Assembly: GCA_039583875.1 (NCBI GenBank) | Contig: CM077155.1 | Span: 11,697,046-11,761,045, forward strand | Direction: 5' to 3' | Length of the DNA stretch: 64,000 bases | From: Platanthera guangdongensis | Lineage: Eukaryota > Streptophyta > Magnoliopsida > Asparagales > Orchidaceae | Shown here: positions 19,991 to 31,356 of the stretch, piece after piece | How the letters are laid out: every line of letters begins with the position of its first letter | How positions within the stretch are numbered: position 1 is the first letter of the stretch | The notes under the pieces: model-generated | Databases searched by the model: none | The model's input: the letters and a program-made list of their open reading frames with translations, nothing else | What the model was told of the DNA's origin: nothing | Program-made: the position numbers and the translations under genes

Positions 19991-20800
19991 TTCAAACAGA
20001 GACAGTATTTCAAGAAGTTACTGGATGACTTGACAGCTGCCATTTCTAACCGGTCTGCCACAACTGTCAAAGCTGTCAGAAGGCTGTTAGAAACCGGATC
20101 AGCCGGTCACCATGGAGGAGGACTATATAAAGGCCTTCTCCTTCAACAGAAAGTGATTTTGATCACAGTAAAGATAGAAGATCTACACAGATATCTAACA
20201 ACACAAAAAGAAGAAGACCTTCGACAGAAGATCTAAGAGGTTGGAGAGAGAGCTCCATCTAAGAAGTGCAGTTGCTAAACCAGGCTGCCAAAAAAGATTC
20301 AGATTGTGATCTGAATCTCAAGTCAGAAGCTGATTGAAGATCAACTTCTCAAGAGTTCAACCCTACTGAGTTCAGATTCAAGAAGCTTTGAAGAAAGCTA
20401 AAAGAGGTTGTCCTCTGCCATCAAGTTCTTCCAAGAACTGCTCAAGAAGCCATCCATCCCTTCTCTCTCTATCTGGGTGGTGGTTAATTACTTTGTAAAC
20501 ACTATTTTCTGTAGGATCTATTCTAGATCTGAGTTGTAAGCCTATTATATAAAGGCTGAGTGTAGGAGAATATTTTCTCTGAGTGGTAGGGCTGTGAGCT
20601 TGAGTATAGGAGATTGTGATCTCTGAGTGTAGGCCTTGTTGAAGGCTGAGGTAGGGCAGTTGGCCTGAGTTGTAGGAGTGTGGATACACTCTGAGTTGTA
20701 GGAACCTGGTTTGGGTTCTGAGCTGTAAGATCTGAGGATCTGAGGTGAAGTGCAGAAGTTAGGCCGAATCTAGTACACTGCTAGATAGGCGAAGGGGGAA

Positions 20801-20837
20801 AGTGGATGTACCCAGACCTTGGGGAACCACTATAAAT
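20801..20837 (+). promoter_or_regulatory. Core promoter block of C 5' LTR
   Basis: AGTGGATGTACCCAGAC, then GGGGAACCACTATAAATA, with the TATA at 20831. It is 171 bp from the end of the LTR. The same block, in the same order, is present in A, B, D and I. Confidence 0.82.
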
Positions 20838-21004
20838 ACTGTGTGCACTCTGTGATTGATTGTTTCTATGATTGTTATGCTGTGTTAGCAGTAGAATTTG
20901 TAGTGTATTATTAGTTAACTGAACAGCTTTTCTGCCTTAAAAGAAAAATAGGAATTACACCTATTCACCCCCCCTCTAGGTAGTTAGACACTAATTCTTT
21001 CAAG

Positions 21005-21016
21005 TGGTATCAAAGG
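21005..21016 (+). other. Primer binding site of element C (degenerate)
   Basis: TGGTATCAAAGG, versus TGGTATCAGAGC, two bases from the LTR end. Confidence 0.8.
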
Positions 21017-21083
21017 GAGGTTACTCAAAGAAGGACTTAACAGTCAGAGTGAGATCCTTAAACCAGATTCAAGAATCAAGAAA

Positions 21084-23118
21084 ATGGGTTCAGGGGAAAA
21101 TCATAAGGAGCTAGGGTCTATGAAACTACCCATATGCAGAAAGGAGATATTTGACATCTAGAAAGAAAGGGTCAGGCTGTTTATGGAGGCTTCTGATCCA
21201 AGGATCTATATTACAGTCAAGAAAGGTCCTTATCCCAATAAAGATTTCAATTCTGGATGCAAACTAAAGAATTCCCAAGGATTTCTCAGAAATGACTAAG
21301 GATGAGATCATCCTGACAACTATGGATAAGAGAGCCTAGAATATCATAGTTAGTGTCATAGATGATGCAACCTTCCAAAATTTGATTCACTGCAAGTCCT
21401 CCAAAGAATTGTGGGATACTTTAATAGTCTATATGGAGGGTTCTGAAGAAGTAAGACAAGATAGAAAATCTATGCTGAACCAGGAATATGAGAGTTTCAG
21501 ACAAGGAAAGTCTGATAGTATAACTGAGTGTTATAAAAAGTTCTATAGGATAATGAATGAGTTGATGTCCTATGGGATAATTTCCAGTACTTATGAACTG
21601 AATGATAAATTCCTAAGATCCTTGACAAAGGATTGAGACACAAAAATTTGTGCCATTAGGGAAGTGGCCAAACTTACAGATATCTCTCCACCAACCTTGT
21701 TTGGAAAACTGCTGTCATATGAGATGCAGCTAATGACAAGGAAAGAGGAAGAGAAAAGTGCAAAAGGTGAGCATAGAGAAAAATATGTGGCCTTCAAGGT
21801 TGAAGACACTAAGAAAAATAGGAGGATGTCTCCATCACCTCCTAAGATAGTTGCTGAAACTGCTTCAGATAATTCAGACAACCAGAATTCAGACATTAGT
21901 GACTCAGATGAAGATTTTGCATCATTTACTAGACAGTTTCAGAGATTCCTGAAGAAGAAGCAGTGGAAGTCTAAGCGTTCCACATCTCAGCCTAAGGATG
22001 AGTATTATCAAAAGAGAAAGTCATCCAGGAAGGACAGAAGTAGGTCTAAGCCAAGCAAATCTACAACATCAAAGATAGTTTGATATTGCTGTAATAGGAC
22101 TGGACATGTTATGGCTGAATGTCCAGATAAAAGAAAAGAGACTACAGATAAAAAGAAGAGTCAACACCAGAGCAAGAAGGGGAAACCCTTTATTGCTAAG
22201 AAGGAGAAGCGCTTGACAGACCAATCTACTTCAGAGTCAGAATCTAAAGTCGAGGCCTACATTGGTCTATATGCAGCAGATGAAGAAGAGTTTTTCCAGG
22301 TGCTGAGCTCTATATATGAACAAGAAGACTATCAGTGCAAGGGACTGATGGCTGTGTTAGAAGAAGACAAATGCCAGGATCAACCTGGTCCTAGTAAGGT
22401 ACAATGTATTTCTAGAAATTCAGAATGCAGTACTGAGTCAGAGTCAGCAACATCTGTATCAAGTGATGTGGATGGATCTGAGCCTGAAGGTGATATTCAT
22501 CAGCTGATAGATGAATATAGAGATTTATTACAGACACTTAAGAAGAGCAAAAACCTGGCCAAATCTCAGGCTAAGGAAATTGTAGATCTTAAGATGGTTG
22601 CATTAGATTCAGAGAAGTTGCTGGATCAAAAACTGAATGAGATTGCCAGATTGAAAAACATAATTGTTATTCAAATGGGCACAATCACATTCAAGAATGA
22701 TCAGATTAGAAATCTAGAGGTTAGACTTCAGAAAGAGAAAGAGATTGTAACCAGTTTTTCTAAACCTAAATCTGTATTACCCTTGATTGATGAGTTTGTA
22801 CCTCAAAAGGGTAATGCTGGGTTAGGGTTTAAGAAAGCTACATGAACTGCTAGGTCCAAATCTAAAGGCAAAGCCCCAGCACAAAACAAGAAGCTTGCTG
22901 TAGATAATTCAGCTAGGGTTGTACCTAAACAAAGGTACAACAAGTTTGAGTGCTGGTGTTGTGGCAAGGTAGGCCACTTTGCCTTAGATTGTTGACACAA
23001 TTCTAGTGTCAAGGAGAGTAGCAATCTGCCTGCTAGAAGTGCTACATGTATATTTGTTAAAGTTCAGAGTAACTTGCACCAAGGACCCAAAAGTTATTTG
23101 GGTTCTAAGGTTAAGTAA
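21084..23118 (+). pseudogene. gag: Element C gag, broken
   Basis: Starts MGSGENHKELG and matches B's Gag in order: capsid-like region, acidic coiled coil (about 22480-22770), zinc knuckle CWCCGKVGHFALDC (about 22950-22995). Interrupted by stops near 21161, 21634, 22081, 22843 and 22995 and by a frame change near 21265. It ends GSKVK at a stop near 23118, equivalent to the WVPKVR end of B. A second CCHC-like segment (CCNRTGHVMAEC, with the first Cys region damaged) is at about 22085-22125. Dead copy. Confidence 0.85.
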
Positions 23119-26100
23119 TCTGTGTTGCAGGTGAGTCCAAGTTGCCATGCCACAATATGGTACTTGGACAGTGGATGTTCCAGACACATGACTGGAATAA
23201 GGGGTTGTTGAAGGACTACACACCTATCATGGATGGCCCCAAAGTAACCTTTGGTGGTTCAGAAAAAGGAATCATCAAAGGCTTTGGTAACATTTCTAAT
23301 AATCAGATTACTATCTCTCAAGTGGCCTATGTGAAGGGTTTGAAACACAACCTTATAAGCATAAGTCAGTTGAGTGATTTAGGATATGACATTTCATTTA
23401 TTAAGAATGGATGTCATATCAAAAGGTCAAGTGATCAAAAGGTCATATTGATAGGATATAGAAAGAGAAATGTTTATTGTCTTAACTTTGAGTGTGAAAA
23501 CAATGGTTATCCTATTTGTCTTGTAGCTGATGAGAGAGTCTCACATTGTGTTAAATGGCACAAGAGGCTGGCTCATCTTAATTATAAGACTATTGGCCAA
23601 CTCTTTAGCAAAGAGTTAGTGAGGAATGGTCCTTAAGTTAAGTGTATAAAGGATGAGATATGCTCAGCTTGTCAAAAAGGCAAGCAGACCAAATCCACCT
23701 TTCATAGCCTTGAAAACAAGGATTCAGTGAGGTGTCTATACCTCTTGCATATGGATCTATTTGGTCCTATGCCAGTTCATAGTCTAGGTAGGAAGGTCTA
23801 CACAGTTGTGGTGGTAGATGACTATTCTAGATATTCCTGGGTGTTCTTTCTAAGACAAAAATCTGAAACCCCAAGTATCTTATATAGTTTTGTTAAACAA
23901 ATTCAGAATGAGTTGGACAGTATAGTGGTAAAAATCAGAAGTGACCATGGCACTGAATTTCATTCTGAAAGTATGACAAGACTATGTGAAGAATTTGGGA
24001 TTTTTCAAGAATTTTCCTCACCTAGAACACCTCAGCAAAATAGTATTGCTGAAAGGAAGAATAGAAAATTGATAGAGGCTGGTAGAACTCTATTGAGTGA
24101 CACTTATCTCCCAGAATATTTCTGGGCAGAGGCAGTAAACACTGCATGTCATGTAATCAATAGGGCTACTATCACCAAGAGCCACAAAAAGACTCCCTAT
24201 GAGATTGTGAAGGGCAGAAAACCAAACTTATCCTATTTTAGGATCTTTGGTTGCAAGTGCTATATACTTAACAATGGCAAGTCTTATCTAACCAAGTTTG
24301 CTGCCAAATCCCAAGAGGGGATATTTGTTGGGTACAACAACAATAGTAAGGCTTATAGAGTCTACAACTTGATTACTCAAGTTGTAGAAGAGTCTGTACA
24401 TGTAGTCTTTGATGAAACGACTGATTAACAGTGAGTTTCCAAGTAGTGCTTGCAGTTCTACAGGTATAAATGAGAGAATGGACAAGCTTACCATTACAGA
24501 AGAATCAACTGCAAATCAGGAAGTGGAAAATGGTGGCTGCTGTCCAGGGGGAGTACAAGACTCTCAAGATGCTGAAGAAAATCAAGAGGTGCAGCTTAAT
24601 GAAGAGGCTGGAGGTGTTCAACCTGAAGATAGACTACCTCCAGCTAATAGACACTTAAAGGATCATCCAGCAAATCAAATAATTGGTGATCCAAGACAAG
24701 GAGTGCAAACAAGAAACAGGAGTCTGAGCACAGTTCTTTTCTCCAGCTTCCTATCACAAGTGGAACCAAAGAAATTTGAAGAAGCTGTTCTAGACCCACA
24801 TTGGATTGATGCCATGCAAGAGGAGCTGAATCAGTTCAGAAGATGCAAGATCTGGAAGTTAGTTCCTAAACCAAAAGACCACAACATCATTGGAACCAAG
24901 TGCATCTTTAGGAACAAATTGAATGAGAATGGGATCATTGTGAAGAATAAAGCAAGGCTTGTTGCAAAAAGGGTATAGGCAGGAAGAATGTATTGACTTT
25001 GATCAAACATTTGCCCTAGTAGCAAGACTGGAAGCAATCAGGATGTTCCTTGCTTATGCAACATATCAAGGCTTTAAGGTATTTCAAATGGATATAAAGT
25101 CAGCTTTCCTAAATGGAAATCTAAAGAAATAAGTCTATGTAGAGCAGCACTCAGGTTTTGTTGATCCTCTCAAACTTGATTATGTTTATAGTCTTAGGAA
25201 AACATTGTATGGGTTGAAACAAGCCCCAAGGGCTTGGTATGAAACCCTGTCTAGTTTCCTCATTGAGAACAAATTCTCAAGGGGGAAAATAGGCAAGACT
25301 CTATTCCTTAGGGAATCTAAAGGAAAGATTATCCTAGTCCAAATATATGTTGATGACATAATATTTGGGTCTACTGAAAGTTATCTTTGCAGAAAGTTTG
25401 AAAAACTTATGCAAGGAAAATTTGAAATGAGCAGTATGTGGGAACTTAAGTTCTTCTTGGGTCTCCAAGTAAGATAGACTGAAGATGGCTTGTCCATATC
25501 CCAGTCTAAGTTCACCCTAGAGTTAATAAAGAAGTATGGTATGGAATCATTCACTACCATGAGAACTCCTATGGGGTCAAGTGTGTCTCTAAGCAAAGAT
25601 GATGCAGGGAAACCTGTAAATGAAACTTTGTATAGAAGGATAGTTGGCTCCCTTCTATATCTGACTGCTAGTAGACCAGATATCATGTATGCTACATGTA
25701 TCTGTGCTAGGTACCAAGCATGCCCTAAAGAATCTCATCTGACAGCAGTCAAAAGGATTTTGAGATATCTTAAGGGCACACCTTATCTAGGCCTTTGGTA
25801 CCCTAGGAATGGAGATTTTCTACTGACTGGATATTCAGATGCAGATTTTGCAGGTTGTAAGGAAGATAGAAAAAGTATTACTGGCACCTGTCAATTTCTA
25901 GGTGGAAGACTAGTGTCTTGTAGCAGTAAGAAGCAGACCAGTGTGGCAATCTCCACAGCTGAGTATGAGTATGTGGCAGTAGGAAGTTGTTGTGCACAAC
26001 TATCGTGGATTCAGCACCAGCTAGAAGACTATAGTATTCAAGTAAGTAGAACACCTTTACTTTGTGATTCTACAAGTGCTATTTCTATTGCAAATAATCC

Positions 26101-26290
26101 TGTCTCATATAGTAGGACTAAGCACATAGAAATTAGATACCATTTTCTTAGAGAACATGTAGAGAAAGAGGACATTTCACTAGAATATGTCAAAACAGAT
26201 TATCAAATTGCTGATATGTTTACTAAGCCTCTAGATGAAACTAAATTCAATAAGTTTAAAATTGAATTGGGAATGTTGAACTTAGAATAG
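23119..26290 (+). pseudogene. pol: Element C pol (protease, integrase, RT, RNase H), broken
   Basis: Copia order. The protease LDSGCSRHMTG motif is near 23160-23195, with a frame change just after it. Then come the GAG-pre-integrase region (WHKRLAHLN) and the integrase core with D (DLFGP, about 23755), D (RSDHGTEF, about 23940) and E (AERKNR, about 24050). RT has YVDDIIFGST at 25345-25374, and RNase H has GYSDADFAG (about 25830) and the copia-typical ADMFTKPLD end. Stops after integrase (24426) and near 25131 and 25477, and a frameshift near 24975, make it non-functional. Confidence 0.9.
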
Positions 26291-26312
26291 TTTAATAAAA
26301 TTGGCTAAGTAA

Positions 26313-26764
26313 AATGGTGTCGACACAAGGAGTTGTCTATGTCGACACATAAAAGTGGTGTCGACATTCCAGAGAAATGATGTCAACACATCTAGAAAGT
26401 CCTTGTCGACACTTCAGAGAAATAGTGTCGACACATCCAGAGTAGGTGTCGACACATCCAAAAGTGGTGTCGATACTTAAGGTTCAATACAGATTTCGTC
26501 GAGTAGAGTTTCGACTAATCATCGAGCGCAGATGTATAAGTGTCGACACATAAATTCTGTCGACTATATTAGTGTCGACACATAGTAGTCAACACCATTG
26601 TCGAGACTTGAGTAGTCAGTGTCGACACTTTTCAACAGTGTCGACACATTTAGAGGATTATGACACGCCTTTTCACGTTCGTTTTTAGAAAGGTATAAAT
26701 AGGTCTTCAACATTGTTTGTCAACACGCTCTCAATAGTTTCGAGACCAAAACTTTGTGTCGACA
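26313..26764. repeat. GTGTCGACAC array in C pol-ORF3 spacer
   Basis: About seven exact and several near copies of the LTR word lie between the pol stop and the ORF3 start (26802). An internal TTTCGACTAATCATCGAG stretch recalls the D word. A putative TATAAATAG at about 26694-26702 with a 100-bp leader suggests that ORF3 may have its own promoter here. Confidence 0.85.
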
Positions 26765-26801
26765 TCTCTCTCATCTAAATTCAAGATTTCTCAAAACCCT
26801 A

Positions 26802-29203
26802 ATGGCGCCTAAGCTTGAAGAGAACGTCAATGAAGGATATGAGCTAGTACGCAATGCATTTGACCATGCGGAACCAGAAATTAAGGAGGTAGTAACCCTA
26901 ATTACTGAGAATGGGTTGAAGTATCTAGTTTCTGAGCCAACCAAGATTTGGAAGAAGGAAGTACTCGAATTCTATGGTGCAGCTATGTTGGATTCTACTG
27001 GACTCAAGATCAAGTCTGCAGTTCATGGTGCAAAAGTTAAACTGACTATTAAGAGTTTTAGGAAAGTTCTACATCTACCTAGAATTCAAGAGGAAGTAGA
27101 AGTGACCTCTTCCAAGACAAGGGAAGCACTTCAATGGTGTGGATTGGATCCCACCATGAAGATTGGATCCTCAATGAATAGAAAAGGAATGAATCAGCAA
27201 GGCAAATTCCTTTCAGAAATAGTTGGCAAGGTTATACTCTGCAAGCCAGGGGGCATGATAAAATTTCTGCCTATATGTTCAGTTTAATGACCAGAATAAT
27301 CTTCACACTAAACACTGATTGGTCAGCACTGATTTTTGAAAGGGTTAAGGAAAGCATTAAGATACCCAATCTGGGTAGGATAATGAGTATTTACTTGGCT
27401 GGAACCATTCCTGAATGAATGAAATAAAGTGTTGGTTCCAAGATTAATCATATGAGAAGGATGGACATCAGGATTATCTCAAGGTGGGAAAGGGTGTTAA
27501 CTAAGGACATGCCTACTCCAGAGAAGGAAACACCTCCACAAAGGAAGCAGAAGAAAGCTAAAAGGGCTCCTAAACCTTCCAGTAGTTTAGAAAAGCAAGC
27601 AGCTTCCAGTATAAATGAGGAAGAGGCTGATAATGCTGGAAGGTCACCAGTAAGAAATGAAGATGCACAGAGTCAGGGGGAGCAACCATCTGCTAGCCCC
27701 ATCCACCTAGATCCACTCCAGGGGGAGCCTCACCATGAGGAAGTGCCTACTCACTTGGATAATGAAATGACAACACAAACCATACTTGAGGTAATACATG
27801 AAGTAAATCAAACAAATTTCAATAATGAAGATGAAATACTAACTAAATATTTGATTGATGTTGACCATCCAACTCAATTAAACAGTCAAGCTCAAGATGT
27901 TGTAATGGAGGATACATCAGCAATTGCTGATGCTCCAGAGATAAAAGAATCTCCTATGCTTTCTCAACAAGAGTTTACCTTAGAAGAGCTGTTTCCTGAT
28001 ATTGAGGGGGAGCATGCTGGTTTTGAGGGGGAGAAAACTGTCTTTGAGGGAGAGCAAGCTAATCTTGAGGGGGAGAATGTGAGGTCTCATGAGGAGACTG
28101 CAAGAAATGAGGAGGAGCAAATTAGAACTGAAACTGAGGAGTAAAGGACTCAGGGGGAGCTAAGTAACACTGCACAGGACTTACCACCTAGTCCAAAAGA
28201 TAGAGTAGATATAGCCAGTACCTCTGATTCTGAAGATGCAGCTGAGGTTCAAGCTAAGAAGAGAAAGCTCATGGTATTTAAAAGGAGAAGCCAAAGCTAC
28301 AAGAAGGCACTACAAACTATTACTTCTCAGCCTGTCCCAACAACTGATTACAGTTCCTTATTAATATCTTTACAAGTGAAGTTGGATGAGTAAAGGATTG
28401 CAATGGAGAAGTATATAGATGAAACTCACAAAGATCTCCAATTCTCCTTGGCCCAAGACATCAAATCCATAAGATTTGAGGTGAATCAAAATAAGAAGGA
28501 AATGGCTGACTTTTTCCATAAAGGAGGTAATACAGTGGTTTACCTGGCCACACACCAAGAGAAAATCAAGACACAAGTGGATGATATAGCAGTGAAGCAG
28601 GGCTATGTCTTAAAAAATCAGATTAGGATGAATGCTAATCTGACTGCATCTCATAATGCAATTATTACAAAATTGAAAAATGTTGCAACAGCCCAGCCTG
28701 CTGATAAGTCTACAACCAAGCCAGAGTTTGATAAGGAGAAGTTTGATAAGGACTTCCAGGAAGGCATAACTGCTGTCAAAACAGCAATTGAGCTCTCTCA
28801 AAAGACTATTTCTGGACTGCTACTGAAGTTAAAGGGTTTTTATAAGGATGAAGTTAATTTTCTGGATGAACAGATCAGATTTTAGAAGGATGATCTTAGA
28901 GATCATGTGGCTAGAGAAGTCATAAAGGGAGAGAGAGTATTAGTCAAAGCTGGATCTGACCATGTTAAATGGATTTCCAATAGCATCAGAGCCACACTTG
29001 GATATCCACCTCTTTATGATGATGACAATATGGCTCTGATGCTATTGGAAATCCATTTAGCATGGTCAGAGCCACACTTGGATATCCACCCCTTTGTGAT
29101 GATGACACTGTGGCTGAATCTGGAATTCACCCTACTATTTTTGGAGGTGAGCAAGCTGAAGTTGCTCAAGTTATCTATCCTCCAGCAGATTTTGAGATGA
29201 TAC
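26802..29203 (+). pseudogene. Element C ORF3, 5' part, broken by stops and by D
   Basis: Begins MAPKLEENVNEGYELVR, parallel to MAPRTTAGLVTGCELVR in B. The N-terminal domain (to about 27420) keeps KEVLEFYGAA, the G-A-K-V-K-L block, L-S-E-I-V-G-K-V-I-L and an altered N-x-D-W-S-A-L-I-F. Stops occur near 27285, 27416, 28142, 28391 and 28883. The middle is acidic with repeated EGE(H/K/N) from GGGGGAG words. The C-terminal half is coiled-coil-like. The frame reads cleanly across D's insertion site into 41905-42425, confirming the split. Confidence 0.82.
28955..29110. repeat. Local inverted duplication in C ORF3
   Basis: 28955-28994 and 29031-29070 are 40-bp inverted copies with one mismatch. The sequence after the first arm (from about 28988, GAGCCACACTTGGATATCC) is repeated directly after the second arm. 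This is the product expected from a snap-back template switch. Confidence 0.9.
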
Positions 29204-31162
29204 TGAAAGTGCAGCTAGATCTGATATACTCTAGAGGGGGGGGGGGGTGAATAGAGTATATGGTGAATTTATTTTTAAAACTTTTACAACTGCTGTTGTA
29301 TTTTAGGTGTGTGTGTGTGCAGGGAAGCAAATGCAATAAATCAAAAAGCAGCAAAGGACTAATCACAGCACATTCACAGAGCAAGGTCAAAAAACAAAAG
29401 GAAAAGAAAGCAACCAGACGACACAAGAATTTTATAGTGGTTCCCCAAATCTGGGTAGTCCACTCTTCTACCACCCTGGTAGGAATCCACTGCAGGAAGG
29501 AGTTGATCAGGTGTCCTGGCACCAATGGGGTTTTGATCAGGTTCCCAAAAACCAAACCCTCAAGTCTTTTGGAGGGAGACTTGCAACCAGAATAATTTTG
29601 AAGGGAATTAAAACCCTGTACAGAGGTGGAGTGAGAGGGTGATGAGGTCTTCTCTTTCTCAAGTCAGATGAGAAGACTTGTGGATTGTTGTTTAGCAGCT
29701 TTGCTCCCCCTGAAATGTAGAAAGAGTCAGGAAGAATGTTGGAGCACTGCTTCAGGGTGATAGGTCTTCAGAGACCTAGAATTCCAGGTCCAGAGGAGGT
29801 CTTCAGGAATTTCTTATAACTGATATGAATGTATTGTTTCTTGAAGTTATCCTGAGTGAAAGCAGATGAAGAAGACTCTTGATATTGATGTAGTGTTCTT
29901 CTTCTTCTTCTCGATCAGTTTCTCTCTGGGGCAAGAATGAATTCTTTTTCTTGTGTTGTCTGAATCACTGTCTATCCTTTTTTTTGATGTCGTTCTTATG
30001 TATCTCTGTATCTATCTCATAAGAACACATTCGAATTTGAATATCGAGCAGTAATGGCAGACAGCCTGGAAGGGAAGTAGCAATTAATCATTTCCCCAAC
30101 TGTTTTCATGAGAAAATGGTATGTAATAATCCAGAATTAACTGCGCATTCCAACGGTAGTATTCTGTGAGGAATTGCCATTAATTGTTCAGGAATCAGCG
30201 CTATGGAATGAGACGGGAACAGAAGAAGACCTAGTATATAATCGTCGACCGAAGAACATAATTCGTCGAGCTGAGTTTTGAGTTCATCGAGCTGAGCCTG
30301 AGTTCGTCGAGCTGAGCTTGAGTTCGTCGAGCTAAGCTGAGTTCGTCGAGCTGAGCTGAGTTCGTTGAGCTGACAGTCTTCATTCGTTGAACAGACAATC
30401 TTCAATATCAGACAACCATTATTCATTGAGCAGAGAACCAAATTCGTCGAGCTGAGAATAAACTTCGTCGACCTGAGAAAAGTTCTAGACTTGGACGAAA
30501 TACTCTGCATCTGCTGAAATGCTGTGTCGACATAAATTGTTGTCGACAGATTGATCTTGGTGTCGACACAAATCCTCTGGTGCCGACATAAGCTGGTGTC
30601 GACTGAAATCCTGGTGTCGACACAAGATGGTGTCGACTCAAATCATGGTGTCGACACAAATCGTCTGGTGTCGACACAAACCCTAAGTGTCGACACAGAT
30701 TTTCTGAGTACAAAAATCGTTGAGTAAAGATTAGCATTCGTCGACCTGAGAAGCTATGAACTTGAGGTCCAAGTTCGTCGAGCTCAGAATATAATTCGTC
30801 GACCGAAGTATGAAGCTGGACTTAGAGAAATTCTGAAGTAGTCCTAATAAGCTTGAGGTAAAATCCCAGTGTTCATCGAGCAAAGAACGCGGTTCATCGA
30901 GCTCAGCACTGCAAATTGTCTCACGATCGTCGAGTGCAGAACTCCCTTCGTCGAGCTGCGTTCGACGAACGTCGAACTCATTTCACTTAGTTTGAAAAAC
31001 TGATAGATCTGGAGTTCCTGACAGTCTTGAAGAAGGCTGGTCCGTCTAAAGTTGAAATAGAGGACTGTCCTAGACTCTAGGACACAAACTTGACCCAGAC
31101 TATACATGATGAGTCACATCCTAAGTCAGTGAACCTAGCCCAAATCAAGTAGGGATCCAACA
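29204..31162 (-). repeat. 3' LTR of element D
   Basis: 1959 bp, TGAAAGTGCAGCTAGATC to GGGATCCAACA on plus. The G-run near 29234-29246 is shorter than in the sister LTR. It holds a mixed array (30242-30968) and a copy of the core promoter block at about 29430-29466. Confidence 0.94.
30242..30968. repeat. TTCGTCGA and GTGTCGACAC array in D 3' LTR
   Basis: Three zones: TTCGTCGAGCTGAG repeats (30242-30470), GTGTCGACAC-type words (30520-30700), then TTCGTCGA again. It ends with a full palindrome TTCGTCGA-N7-TCGACGAA at 30946-30968. Both words contain TCGA. Confidence 0.9.
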
Positions 31163-31180
31163 ATCTCCCCCTATTTTGGT
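31163..31180 (-). other. Polypurine tract of element D
   Basis: The minus strand reads AAAATAGGGGGAGAT directly before the 3' LTR. From here to the ORF3 stop (31357) is a short AT-rich untranslated stretch. Confidence 0.88.
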
Positions 31181-31356
31181 GAGGTGTCTAACAGAGACTC
31201 CAAGCAAAGAACAAATAGAAAAACAAAGCAAAATAGAGAGATATATCTAGCTGAGAATTTACAACACATGCATCAGATATATATATACATACAGGCTTTG
31301 TTTTAATGCAAGACACGGTCTGAAATAGAAGTAGAAAATGGAATAAAAACACAAAT

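Larger units (their letters stand above)
19246..21002 (+). repeat. 5' LTR of element C
   Basis: 1757 bp, TGTTGGGTACATTGG to ATTCTTTCA. It contains the GTGTCGACAC array (19391-19990), the core promoter (20801-20837) and, near the inner end, CACCTATTCACCCCCCC-CTCTAGG, the mirror of the LTR starts of D and I. Pairs with 42691-44446. Confidence 0.93.

Noticed and set aside
23119..26290. Possible endogenous pararetrovirus
   Set aside because: Domain order protease-integrase-RT-RNase H with flanking LTRs, primer site and target duplication is copia; no movement protein or coat protein is present.
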